Source: Platycnemis pennipes | Taxonomy: Eukaryota; Arthropoda; Insecta; Odonata; Platycnemididae | Reading direction: 5' to 3' | Assembly (NCBI GenBank): GCA_933228895.1 | Contig: OW121854.1 | Location: 8,869,131 to 8,933,130, forward strand | Length of the DNA: 64,000 nucleotides | In this document: positions 33,704 to 43,045 of the stretch, piece after piece | Numbering within the stretch: position 1 is the first letter of the stretch | Layout of the letters: each line of letters starts with the position of its first letter | Notes under the pieces: model-generated | What the model was told of the DNA's origin: nothing | What the model saw: the letters and a program-made list of their open reading frames with translations, nothing else | The model's database searches: none | Translations under genes and position numbers: made by a program

Positions 33704-34497
33704 CGACGGGAGTAAAGGTGATCCATACACACACACTAAAATATCGACACCTGTTGTCTTGCCAGCGTGATTTTGGCATTAAGCTGTTTAAGCCCATTTG
33801 CTGCTTTAGTCTCCCAAGTGGCAGACACTCGGGGGAAGGACAACAGTGTGGCGGCAGCATATACCACGCAGTCTATTTCCCAGAGGCTGGTCATTTCAGT
33901 CAGGATCATATCTACGATGCCATTGAACTGGGACAGCTGTTGGCCCCGCAGAGAAATTTTATGATGAATATTTCTCTGCCTGGTAGTCGTCTCATCGTAG
34001 TTTATCGTGATTTCCAACCGCTTGAGTAGATCAGAATCGGCCTTCGGCTCGTCTCCTTTCCCCGAAAGATCGGTGGAAGCAACTGCAGTAGGAGGAGGTA
34101 CATCTACTTTGTTGGAGATAGAGCCATGGCCAGTGGTGTACTACTTTGACCTTGCGGTTGAGGTGTCGTTTTCTTGCGCAGGTGATTGGTGTAGTCGCGC
34201 AGATTCTGCTGTGACAGATGGTTATATTCAGGATGCATCTCACACCACAAAGAGTGCATCCTCGCCATGTATCCCCTGCGACTTGGCTCACTGGCAGCAT
34301 GGCAAGCTATAAGGTCTCCCCTCAGGGTCTCCGTCCACTCCATGCGAGCTCCCTTCTTAGATGGCATACATTTGCCACACCCAACATTGCTAGGGTCCTC
34401 ATCCGAGAAGGGTTGTGGGTGGCTTTCCTGGTACTCTCTCCAGGAACCAGTAGAACCGCGAGTGGGGTGGTTAGCCATTACGGTATAGACGCGAATC
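33704..34497 (-). pseudogene. R2/R4-like LINE, amino-terminal part
   Basis: Minus-strand frames run from an ATG at 34,478 (MANHPTRGSTG). They contain a CGKC pair, the block RRGYMARMHSLWCEMHPEYN, then SQQNLRDYTNHLRKK, and after a frameshift near 34,107 the block EMTSLWEIDCVVYAAATLL and WETKAANGLKQLNAKITLAR. This order is typical of the amino-terminal region of R2/R4/NeSL-like LINE proteins. At 33,704 coding is interrupted by the Transib-like element and resumes at 31,167 with RRAFPPKVKRIARAIRRDHH. It belongs to the same minus-strand copy as 30,300-31,167. Confidence 0.72.
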
Positions 34498-35062
34498 CGG
34501 TGCTGCCTTACGTCCCTGGAAACATCGAGTCCGTCGTGGAGAACGATAAGTGTAAGATCTGGTGGAATTATTCCTTCTCCACCTCCAGGCAGTTGGAGGC
34601 GACGAAGCCTGACATCGTTTTCCTCTACAATCTCTCTCATGCCATGTTCGTGATCGAGTTTTCGGCACCGGTCGAAACGAACATGGCTGCGAAGGAGATT
34701 TATAAAAGGACTAAATATCAAGATCTGCTGTGTGAACTCCGGCAAATGTACGCGGGCTACTCTGTGAAACTGGTAGTCCTCATCGTGGGCGTGCTCGGTG
34801 GTGTCAAGAGCTCACTGGTCGAAAGCATCAAGTGCATCCCGGCGTGCAGTGCACGAGCGGATGCACTTGCAAGTGCAATGCTATCCTTCTCGGGTCTCTC
34901 CGCCTGCTTCGTGCGCATGACCCTACCGTGATGCCGTGTAGCCACCTATCCACTGGTGGCGGACGTGGCTAACCCTAACCGCGACCCCTTTCGAGTCTTC
35001 GGCAATTATGACGGCAACGAAACCTGATGCTAGCCGGAGACTCAGAGGTGGAAGTTACAAAT
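34498..35062 (+). pseudogene. Second R2/R4-like LINE copy, 5'-truncated
   Basis: From about 34,517 the plus strand encodes the same endonuclease region as the minus-strand copy at 30.4-30.9 kb: NDKCKIWWNYSFSTSRQLEA, TKPDIVFLYN, FVIEFSAPVETNMAAKE, KYQDLLCELRQMYAGYSVKL. Here the PD motif is intact (PD, fourteen residues, then E). The 3' untranslated region (about 34,930-35,050) and TAA/ATT tail match the other copy. It lies head-to-head with the minus-strand copy, junction near 34,500. Confidence 0.85.
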
Positions 35063-35094
35063 AGTAACTATAATAAATAATTATTATTATATTA

Positions 35095-35872
35095 TTTGCG
35101 GTAGAAGGTCAAGAAATCAAGAAGTCAAGAGTGTCATACAGGTGTGAGGTAGCAATCATGGGAAATATGTGAGGGTAGTTTTTTACAAACATTATGCAAT
35201 GTAGAATTGAAGGGAAAGTAAGAATGCCCAGTTTTATAAATAGGGGCTTTCCATGAGCCCGACAAAGAACTTGGCATATGACCTTCATGGCCTGTTTTAG
35301 CAGTGAAAAGGCTTTAATAGCATTACTGTCATTCCCCCAAAAGATCATGCCATAGGAAAGGAGAGAATGAATTTTTGATAATACAGTGTCTTCAGGAGAT
35401 TAACAGATAGAACAGAAGTCAGTCTCCTCAGCATAAAAATATCAGTTGCAATCTTCGGTAAAATTTTGCTAATATGTGTAGCCCAGCCTAGGTCATCTCT
35501 GATATGAGGCCCCAGAAACTTGACAGATTCATTTCTAGCAATTGTTGACCTTTCCAATGTAAGGATGGGACTAGATGAAGGGCTATGTGTATTTGTATAA
35601 AAATACAGGTAAACTGTTTTACTGATGTTTATCCTAAGGCTATTACTTTCACACCAATGATGTGAAACCTTACTGAAACATTGGCATTATTAACTTGGCT
35701 TGAAAAATTATTTTCTGTTACCAAGCAAGAAGAACATCAGCATGAAGTCTTGTCTTTCCGACCTTAATGATATTGGACAAATCATTGTCAAAAACAAGGA
35801 AAAGCAGTGAGCCCAGAATTGAGCCCTATGGTACCCCACGAACTAATTTGAGGGGGGTAGACCAGGCCTGTA
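35095..35872 (-). pseudogene. Jockey/CR1-like LINE, carboxy-terminal part
   Basis: Minus-strand frames show the reverse transcriptase block RGVP*GSILGSLLFLVFDND (the Q of the usual PQG is a stop), then VKFLGPHIRDDLGWATHIS, LLKTLYYQKFILS, IFWGNDSNAIKAFSLLKQAM and LFIKLGILTFPSILHC. These are the post-catalytic blocks of jockey/CR1-type LINEs. Upstream it is cut at about 35,872 by a Penelope-like element; its 5' portion reappears at 37,830-38,060. Confidence 0.85.
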
Positions 35873-37189
35873 TTATACCATCTGAAGTAATACATTCATG
35901 AAGGATTTGGTGTTTTCCTGGCGTATGATGTGGATGAAGTTTTCACGGGTCTTCCACCAGGTCAAGTATTCGGTTGCTGCCGACGTTTCGATGGATAACT
36001 CTTCCATCGTCCTCAGGGCGTTGAGTGCCGGGTAGGAAATGGCCGGGTATTTATGCATCTGCCGTGTGCCGGCAGCGAAGGTGAAATCGTCAGGTCACAC
36101 CTGATTGGCTAGAAACAGGAGTCTCCTTCCTATGTCTGTTGGTGCGTATTTTTGCCAGGACGGGTTTCCACGATGGGCTTAGCGAAAATCCTGAGTCGCG
36201 GTTGAATGTTTTGCCCGCCAAACGTATCTCTATGGCCTCCTTGGTCAGTCGATCCCAATAGCCGCTGGATCTGCAAAGTAACTTTGCGTCGTCAAATACG
36301 ATGCGGTGGTCCCGGATGAGGCTATGCTCCGCGACAGCTGACTTCTCGGGATACGCCAACCTGATGCACCGCCTGTGCTCCTTTATGCGGGTCTCGATGG
36401 TTCGACATGTCTCTCCGATTCACCGCATTGGCACGGAATTTGGTACACGCCCGGGGTCCTCAGTCCCAGGTTGTCCTTTACTTTCACTAGTTGGTTCCTC
36501 AGTTTCCCCGGTGGCTTGTGGATGGTCTCGATCTTGTGTTTCTTGAGAATTCTCGACAGCCTCCCCGAAATCGTGGATATGTACGGGAGACAGGCCTTTT
36601 CGACGGGTTCCTCTACTTCAACCAAGGTCCTTTTTGAGGCCATCACGGAATCACCAAATGGCCTTTTTAGTGCCATTTGGATGTCCTTCCGGCTGTAACC
36701 ATTACGAAGGAACGTCTTCTGAAGGTGTTTGATTTCCCTGGGCAAACTTTCTTCCTCAGCCACGGACCACGCACGGTGAATTAAGGTTGAAAGGACTGCT
36801 CTCCGTTAAGCGGGACGGTGATGGCTCCGCCCATTCAAGTACAGGTCAGTGTGGGTTGGTCTGCGATACACTTGATGACCCAAGGAACCGTCTTCCTTCC
36901 TTCGTATCAGAATATCGAGGAACGGTAGACAGCCATTTTGCTCCTTCTCCATTGTGAATTGGATGCTTGGGTGTTGGCTGTTCATGTGTTCCAGGAATTG
37001 ATGTAGGGTTTCAGGTCCGTGAGGCCATACGATGAAGGTATCGTCGACGTAGCGGTAAAAGCACTTGGGCTTCCGCGTGGCGCTGGAGAGGGCCCTTTCC
37101 TCGAAGTCCTCCATATAGAAGTTGGCGATGGCCGGGGAGAGAGGGGATCCCATGGTGTAGTAATGCATTAAGGACACACAGACATACAT
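35873..37189 (-). pseudogene. Penelope-like element with RT and GIY-YIG domains
   Basis: Minus strand, 5'-truncated. Reverse transcriptase motifs are MGSPLSPAIANFYMEDFEE, CFYRYVDDTFIVW (catalytic YVDD), CLPFLDILIRRKEDGSLGHQ and VYRRPTHTDLYLNGRSHH. A linker follows (LRNGYSRKDIQMALKRP), then the GIY-YIG endonuclease: GVYQIPCQCG, IGETCRTIETRIKEHRRCIR and AVAEHSLIRDHRIVFDDAKL. This domain order is diagnostic of Penelope-like elements. A stop follows the SHHRPA segment, and a small deletion and frameshift removes the second tyrosine of GIY-YIG near 36,415. The 3' untranslated region extends to about 35,873. It sits inside the jockey-like LINE. Confidence 0.92.
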
Positions 37190-37790
37190 TCATTTTTATA
37201 TAGGTAGGTATATGGATGACCATTGGAAATTTACTTTTTAATTCTAAAGATGCTTTTAATCCTTTAGACAAAAGCGGCGTGGAGTGGAGTATATGTGTTA
37301 AGATGTGATACTCAGGACTGCAATTGTTTTTATATTGGTCAAACGGGTAGTAGTTTTAACATTGGGACAAAGGAACAATTTAATTCTTTTATTCATGGTG
37401 ACAACAAGTCAGTCTTTGCTTCTCATTTATCTGGTTTCAATCACATGTCTGATTTTAGAGTACAGATTTTAAATGTTCATGACAAAGGTGCAAAGCTGGA
37501 TTTCTTAGAAAATTTTGAGATTGTATCTGCTTCCAATGTTTTGGGACCAAAATTATTAAATTAAATTGCACCCTTCAATTTATCCCTATTGTACCATGTT
37601 CCCGTCCCACCTTTAAAAAGCATTTCCCCGTCATCCTGACCTTCAACAAATACCATCTATCTTTACCACTCCTGTAGTTTATCTTGGAGAATATATAAGG
37701 GCTTGCCACCGTGAACATATCAGAACCCTTGACAATGATACAGGAGTGTCAAAACCGGAAGGGTGTCTCAAATAAAAGTGTGAAAAAATA
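37190..37790 (+). pseudogene. Second Penelope-like family, GIY-YIG fragment
   Basis: The plus strand from about 37,235 encodes NPLDKSGV and, one frame over, SGVYVLRCDTQDCNCFYIGQ, then TGSSFN and HGDNKSVFASHLSGFNH. GVY...YIGQT is a GIY-YIG endonuclease as in Penelope-like elements. Its sequence differs from that of the neighbouring minus-strand element, so it is another family. The following 200 bases probably are its 3' untranslated region. It is head-to-head with the preceding element and shares its position inside the jockey-like LINE. Confidence 0.8.
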
Positions 37791-37829
37791 AAAAGTTAAG
37801 TTTCTCTTACACCTACAGAGAGCTTAACA

Positions 37830-38060
37830 TTATTAAAGGCCTTCATGATACTGCCAATTAATTGGAAAGAAGCAGTGGTAGTCGATCTGTTCTTCCAGAA
37901 GCCATGCTGAGAATCACTAATTAAGTTGAAGGACAAAATTTAATTACTCAGGCGATTAAAAAAAAACCTTTTCTACAACTTTAGACAAAACTGATAAAAT
38001 AGATATTGGGCCGTAGTTATCTGAAGATTTGGGGGGCCATATTTTTTAAGATGGGTATCA
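37830..38060 (-). pseudogene. Jockey/CR1-like LINE, 5' part of reverse transcriptase
   Basis: Minus-strand frame: SSDNYGPISILSVLSKVVEK, then VFFNRLSN, a stop, and ISDSQHGFWKNRSTTTASFQ followed by LIGSIMKAFNNVKLSV. This is the amino-terminal part of a jockey/CR1 reverse transcriptase (NYRPISLLP...KVVEK, QHGFR...STTTA). Downstream the copy is interrupted by the Penelope-like fragments and continues at 35,872 from block B onward. The segment with the first catalytic aspartate is missing. Confidence 0.82.
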
Positions 38061-38121
38061 CACATGCATGTAGATGGGTATCACACATGCATGTAGATGG
38101 GTATCACACATGTATGTATTG
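38050..38121. repeat. 23-bp tandem repeat, three copies
   Basis: GATGGGTATCACACATGCATG-type units start at 38,050, 38,073 and 38,096. They sit at the boundary between the jockey-like LINE and the copia fragment. Confidence 0.9.
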
Positions 38122-38535
38122 TATGTAGATGATTTTTTCATTTTCTCCAAGCATGACAAGGAGAAGGTTTTTAAAGACAGAGCTGATGACTAAATTTGCA
38201 ATAAAGGACCTTGGGGTGATGAGGCATTGCCAGGGAATGTCTTTCAGCAGAGACAGGAAGGGTGGAAGAATACTGATCAACCAGAAGCAGTATATATTTC
38301 AGGTTTTGGAAAGATTTGGTATGTCTGACAGTAAATCAGTCTCAACTCCAATGGATATTAGTCAGAAACAAGCCGGCAATAAAGGTGAGAAGATTCTAGA
38401 TGTTCCACATCAATATCTTATTGGCAGCCTAATGTACTAAGCTGTCAACACAAGGTCAGGCATTTCATATGTAACTAGTTATCTTAGTTGGTATAATGTG
38501 GAGCAAATTGAGATGCACTGGAAAATGGCGAAACG
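38106..38535 (+). pseudogene. Ty1/copia reverse transcriptase fragment
   Basis: The plus strand reads LYVDDFFIFSKHDKEKVFK (catalytic YVDD at 38,122-38,133), then after a one-base frameshift FLKTELMTKFAIKDLGVM, QGMSFSRDRKGGRILINQKQ, YIFQVLERFGMSD and SVSTPMD. This is the carboxy half of a copia-type reverse transcriptase. The frame continues to IGSLMY, a stop, then NTRSGISYVTSYLSWYNVEQ. Coding is interrupted near 38,535 and resumes at 40,393 with the RNase H domain. Confidence 0.92.
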
Positions 38536-38660
38536 CACAAAAAGCCAAAGGTCCGTGGTTCAATTCCCGGTCCAGGTGCATTTTTTCACATGGAATTTAA
38601 TGTGAATTTCACCACGGTTCATGCGGCAGGTTTGAGATATACCACATTCCATCTCTTCTC
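38536..38660 (+). repeat. tRNA-like SINE fragment
   Basis: GTCCGTGGTTCAATTCCCGG followed by TCCAGGTGCA and a T run (38,583-38,588) looks like the 3' half of a tRNA with an internal B box (GGTTCAATTCC) and a polymerase III terminator. A full cloverleaf cannot be formed. It interrupts the copia fragment. Confidence 0.5.
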
Positions 38661-39336
38661 TTCACGTCCCAGGTCGGTTCCAATGCACAAACCCGTAAAG
38701 AAAAAGAAACATTCACAATTTGAACACTTCAGCAGCATTCATTTAAATACTCCTAATTTTAACCGACTTGACTTGACTTGACTTATATTTATTTAACCGA
38801 GTGCAAACCTTCTTAATCCACAAGTAGCACTAGCAGTCAGCACGTATCTTTGTGCAAAAAAATATGGCCGACCTAGCATCACAAGTATCCCTCTAGAAGG
38901 CATCCCTCTATGACTAACTGTTTAAGCATCAACAATGTTTTCATTTCGGAAACAACAAAGCCTTCGCAACACTCGGAAAAGAACTAGGAAAAATGGTGAA
39001 TTTCAATGCAAATTATATATTACTCAGAAACCTCGAGGACAAAGTGTAAAGTGTACAGAAAAAATTAAAGAAATCGATTAATCTTCAGTTATTTTACTGA
39101 GCGAAAGAAAAAACTCTTGAGCTACCATAAATTGAAAAAGTCAATTTAAACCAATGTAAATACATATTTGGCGCCAGGAATTGAGCCCGGGCCCTTAGCC
39201 TTTTTTTATATAGCTTATAGCACCTTCTGGTGTAAACGCTAGAATCCTACAAAATTTCAGCTCAATCGGTTCCGTAGTTTTTGAGGAGATGCGTAACGAA
39301 CATAGAACCAGCAGACAGACACCACTACATTTTAAT
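38661..39336. other. Non-coding sequence within the copia gap
   Basis: No coding frame was recognised. The part at 39,235-39,330 (AATTTCAGCTCAATCGGTTC, CGTAGTTTTTGAGGAG, CAGACAGAC) resembles widespread arthropod element-end repeats. Confidence 0.4.
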
Positions 39337-39580
39337 ATATATTCGCATGATGACAACCAAAGTGAACTCAAATTGGTGGAAAACCCTGTCTTTCATAGTA
39401 GATCTAAACACACATGTAGAAAATGTCATTATTTTAGAGAGGAGGTTGAAGAGGGAAAGGCAGGTAAGTATAAGGTATCTGTCAACGAACGAGATGATTG
39501 TAGATGTATTCACAAAAGACTTGGGATGCACTAACCACAAAAAATGTTTGCAAAGTCTAGGTTTGATAAACGTAGAATGA
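39337..39580 (+). pseudogene. Second copia element, carboxy end of RNase H
   Basis: The plus strand in two frames reads DDNQSELKLVENPVFHSRSK, then KRERQVSIRYLSTNEMIVDV and FTKDLGCTNHKKCLQSLGLI, ending in a stop. These are the last copia polyprotein motifs (DNQSAxxLxxNPVFHxRSKHI, STxxxxADxFTKxL). It differs from the corresponding end at 40.8-40.93 kb, so it is a different copia family. Confidence 0.88.
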
Positions 39581-39702
39581 CGAATGTATGGATAATTGTT
39601 CATTTGAGCTATGTTATTGGATTCTTTTTTTCACTTACTTTTAATGCATCCTACGTGTATCAATTATACGCTTCTTTTTCTACTTGCAGGAATATTGCAA
39701 TT

Positions 39703-39949
39703 ACAGGGGAGCGTTGGGAATAATCTTTACAGTCTTCTTTCGTTGTTTTGTAATTATGTACTTCATTCGTTTTTTTCTTTTGCTATATAAAGCTCTCTGA
39801 ACTAGATGTCATGTGCGCAGTATTATTGTAACCACTGAACCATAATGTACCACAGTATGAGTTAATATATTTTATGTGCTATCAGTCTATCTTTTATTAT
39901 ACCTGATCAATGAACGCACGGAGATTTCTCAACAAGTATGTTAAAAATA
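39703..39949 (+). repeat. Polypurine tract and partial 3' LTR of the second copia element
   Basis: ACAGGGGAG (39,703-39,711) is followed by CGTTGGGAATAATC, the position and form expected for a copia polypurine tract and LTR start (usually TGTTGG). TATATAAAGC at about 39,785 could be the LTR TATA box. The end is obscured by the MITE at 39,950. Confidence 0.6.
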
Positions 39950-40325
39950 ATGTGAATAAATTCACCTTGTAAAATTTCACAGATATATTAAATATTTTTG
40001 TATTCCAAAAAATCTAATGCGTGTGTGCTGAATGATGTGCTCCCTTCCCAATCTCCCGTCCTAAGCTCACCGTTCTCCCCCTCCCGTGATACAATTCCTA
40101 ACAATGCTCGCCCGCTTCCCCACTTCCACCTTAGACCAAGCATACACTTCCCTCACGTTGACTCCCTCCCTATCATCCCCTGCCACCTTCCACCCCCTCA
40201 CTCAATTCTGTATATAAAAGTGCTCGTGATGTACAATTGTCACCTTGATATTGACCGTGTCAGTGGAAACCTGGGTCGCTTTTATTAAATCTGTGGAATT
40301 TTACAAAGTGAATTTATTCACATTA
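39948..40325. mobile_element. 374-bp MITE with 36-bp inverted ends and TA target
   Basis: Element 39,950-40,323. The ends read ATGTGAATAAATTCACCTTG inward on the left and ATGTGAATAAATTCACTTTG on the right, continuing TAAAATTYCACAGAT, with about two mismatches in 36 bp. TA flanks both sides (39,948-39,949 and 40,324-40,325), as expected for Tc1/mariner-type targets. No transposase is present. It lies in or beside the second copia LTR. Confidence 0.85.
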
Positions 40326-40392
40326 TCAATATGTGGTTCCACGAAGTCAAGTCTAGCAATTTGTTATAAGTATGTTAAAATATTACTGAAAT

Positions 40393-40940
40393 AGTATGTA
40401 TTTGAAGGGCACAGTCGACAATGGACAGTTTAGTGTATAAACCTGATAAAAGTGACTTGGTTGGGTATTCGGATGCAGAATGGGCTAATGATGTTACTGA
40501 CCAAAGATCCTATATGGGATAAGTCTTTGAACATACTAATGCTGCAGCATCTTGGGAGTGTAAAAAGCGGAGGACTGAGGCTCTCTCTGGCACTGAAGCT
40601 GAATACCTAGGTAAATGGCCATTGCTGATGCTGTGAAGGAGGCTGTACACATGAGGGGTGTACTACATAACTGAATTGTTGGGTAAGTGTTATGTCATCT
40701 TACTGTACAATGACAAATTGCTGAGAAGATTGCTAATAATCCAGTGTTCCGTAGCCAAACGAAGTGTTGATGTGAGGCATCAGAATGCCAGAGATGTCAC
40801 TTTGAATGATCAGGAGAATATTAATGTGAACCAACTAATGAAATTGTTGCAGATATTACGACCAAAAGATTTCACGGTCCAAAGCATAAATTGTGCATTC
40901 AAGGACTTGGACTTCAAGAACTAATATCTGATACTTCGGT
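40393..40940 (+). pseudogene. Ty1/copia RNase H domain (continuation of 38,106-38,535)
   Basis: The plus strand reads YLKGTVDNG, then after a small frameshift LVYKPDKSDLVGYSDAEWAN, DVTDQRSYMG, a stop, AAASWECKKRRTEALSGTEA and EYLG. Further on come NNPVFRSQTKC, EPTNEIVADITTK and HKLCIQGLGLQE. This is the copia RNase H domain with its SDAEW and GTEAEY catalytic surroundings. It joins logically to the reverse transcriptase piece ending near 38,535. Confidence 0.92.
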
Positions 40941-41287
40941 AATTAGATTAAGGGAGAGTATTGGTTATAATCTAATGTTATGTAATATGAGGAGGTGACA
41001 ACTTTTGGATTTAGTTTGTAATGCAAGTATATCAATTGATTTTTGCCACTACTGTACCACTTTATTGTTTCCCACCTTACAGTGAGACATGCATTTTCCA
41101 TATCTGAATTTATTTTACTAATCCCTGCAAATTCCAGCACTTGTGAGCACTTCAGATCTGAAGGATAGGGGCAAGGATGGGAATGGAAAGGTGTAACCCT
41201 TTGTCAGCTTCAGCCTTCCTATTAATGAAAGGAATCAAAGCAGTGACATGGGAAGTGGGGGGCAGGAGAGACTAAAGGCCCCACAGA
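40941..41287 (+). repeat. Probable 3' LTR region of the first copia element
   Basis: TTAAGGGAGAG at about 40,948-40,958 followed by TATTGGTTATAATCTAATG resembles a polypurine tract and LTR start. The LTR end is not clear. No other feature was recognised up to 41,287. Confidence 0.5.
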
Positions 41288-41815
41288 ATGGGGTCGTTTA
41301 CCATATTTTTTTAATTGCCGAATATGATAGAGTTTGTAAAATAAAAAGACCCGTAATTTTCTGTTTTTTGATCCGTCAATTATTTCCCGAGTTATAGGCA
41401 GCGAAAAACTGATGTTTTTAACCATTTCGGAAAAGTGGGTGTGGTGCAACCTCTGACGTACATCGACTTCGCCCAATCACAACTGAGCACGCGATGTTAC
41501 TTCACCTTATCGCAATAGGGGGAACACAGCTGACTCTCCCAATCGGAGCAGTTACGACAGCATCTGTGCAAGCAGACCTTCCGAGAACCCCCCTCCACTC
41601 CCTTCCTTTCCCCTAAAAGCAGACAAGGACGGGAGGAAAATGGCATCAATGTTATCACAGCATCATTTTCGGTGGGCGTCACCTTTTGCTTATTTCAATT
41701 TGTGATTTATGAGTGAATGGTTGTGGTTAGAAGATTAATTTTTTCACCAAATTTCTTTTTTCGTTCCCATCTAACGATTTCGTGCTCAAAATTGCGATTT
41801 CGGTTCCGAGTAAAC
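41288..41815 (+). repeat. 528-bp dispersed repeat, plus-strand copy
   Basis: This segment is a diverged copy, in opposite orientation, of 47,883-48,409. Shared words include AATGGGGTC at the start, AAATAAAAAGACCCGTA, AAAAACTGATGTTTTTAACC, AGTGGGCGTCA-type sequence, AGAAGATTAATTTTTTCAC and CGATTTCGGTTCCGAGTAAAC at the end. Lengths are nearly equal (528 and 527 bp), so both edges are probably true element edges. I see no coding frame. The family is unknown to me. Confidence 0.8.
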
Positions 41816-42975
41816 GCCCCCATTTTCCCCAGGCCCTTTCAGGCAAAGCCTTTTGGAAGGCCTCACGAGCACTGCTATTTTCCTTCTGACACATTTTTTC
41901 ACACCTTCATATGCTCTTTTCGTGAAATTCTAGTCTCTACCCCCCTCCTAGCTGCAAAAAACATGGGCCCTTTTCAATATTGGCCCATCCCCACAGAAAA
42001 TAGTTCTGGTACCTCTGCATCACAGGAATTTTATGGTTTAACATCTGATACTGAAGAGTAATGAACTGAAAGTACGCACTAAGCAGAAAATTCAAGTAGG
42101 GGCCAGTTAATCAATGCGTAATATCATCCTCTGCTGGGATTTGAACACTGTGTTCTACACCACCGTACTCTACACCAAGCACAGACAACAGTACTCTATT
42201 CAATTCACCAACCTGACCTCTAGGTAGGGATGGACATGTTGTAAGTTCTGTGAGGTAGGTACATTGAGCCATATCTGAGATGTAGCTACTTAATATCCAT
42301 TCGTGATGTATTACATGTACTTTCTGTATATTATTATTTCGTAGGGAAACTTTTCGTAATAGGTTTCCATCCCGAGAGTCCAGGTTCCCATCCCAGCATT
42401 GATGTATTTCTCATTGGCATACTTGATTGCCTAGGGGAGGGCATTTATGGTTCAGTACTCCATACCAAGGATGGGACGTTAAGTCGTGGTCCCCTTGGTG
42501 TCTTTTCACAATGTAACCAATCAACATCTCGGGCCATTAAGGCGACTATGAGTTTCGAGGGACATGGAGAAAAGTAAATTATGAAAAGTAAAAAATAAAA
42601 CAGAGGATGTGGCGACAGCAGGGAAGAAAGGGAGTGAACGGAGAGATAAGGACTATTACGTCCACTTGGAACCTAAGACAAAATTCATCCTGGGAGGTGT
42701 CACATGATCATCGGCCTTGAGTTTGCTATGAAGCAGTTATTCCATACTATTCCATGTTAATTAAAAAAGAGAAGACCACAATGTGACTGTATAAGCTACC
42801 ATGATTGGTCGACGGCTTCTAGGATATACTGGGAGCTAGCAGCAAACTAGTACCGTATCAATTAGGAAATCAAGTAGCTCAGTGAGAATGCTAGTGATGA
42901 TGCTTGCCAGCCAGTATACTGTTTCTATTCACACGATAATAATAATAATGTTTACCACGGGCATCTGCCCAGTTT
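41816..42975. repeat. Non-coding; tRNA-like repeat remnants at about 42,350-42,570
   Basis: At about 42,378-42,400 GTCCAGGTTCCCATCCCAGC resembles a B-box region, and at about 42,467-42,510 GGATGGGACGTTAAGTCGTG is followed by GTCCCCTTGGTG, a form I associate with arthropod SINE-like repeats. The rest of the interval shows nothing recognisable. Confidence 0.35.
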
Positions 42976-42979
42976 AAAA

Positions 42980-43045
42980 TAATATACATTCATCATTAAA
43001 ACAAAAGTGTGAATATACGTACATTATGAATGTATATTTTAACAG
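42980..43045. repeat. Inverted repeat (hairpin) next to LINE start
   Basis: TTTAAAATAATATACATTCAT (read from about 42,980) is complemented by ATGAATGTATATTTTAA at about 43,026-43,043, with about 25 bases between. It borders the truncated 5' end of the RTE-like LINE. Confidence 0.65.

Larger units (their letters stand above)
31163..33708 (-). mobile_element. Transib-like (RAG1-related) DNA transposon, 2,536 bp
   Basis: Element 31,168-33,703. Both ends begin CACAGTGGGCTAGAATC reading inward; after a ten-base mismatch zone both continue GGCCAAAATTC. The flanks are CGACG at 31,163-31,167 and 33,704-33,708, a 5-bp target duplication. CAC-starting ends with GC-rich 5-bp duplications are characteristic of Transib, the superfamily ancestral to RAG1. 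A minus-strand frame inside (31,655-32,212) carries a Transib/RAG1-type carboxy-terminal catalytic segment. The rest of the transposase is absent, so the copy is a non-autonomous deletion derivative, itself interrupted by an RTE-like LINE (32,216-32,564). It inserted into the R2/R4-like LINE. Confidence 0.85.

Noticed and set aside
34498..34745. Minus-strand continuation of the 213-codon frame above 34,498
   Set aside because: Above about 34,500 this frame is antisense to the plus-strand endonuclease region; only its lower part (below 34,478) is a real LINE amino-terminal frame.
33704..35062. Single LINE with 5' inversion by twin priming
   Set aside because: The minus-strand part has its own complete 3' end and tail at 30,300, so two separate copies lie head-to-head; twin priming would need only one 3' end.
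41717..42061. 114-codon plus-strand open frame
   Set aside because: It starts inside the 528-bp dispersed repeat and runs out of its edge; no motif, and the inverted copy does not keep the frame.
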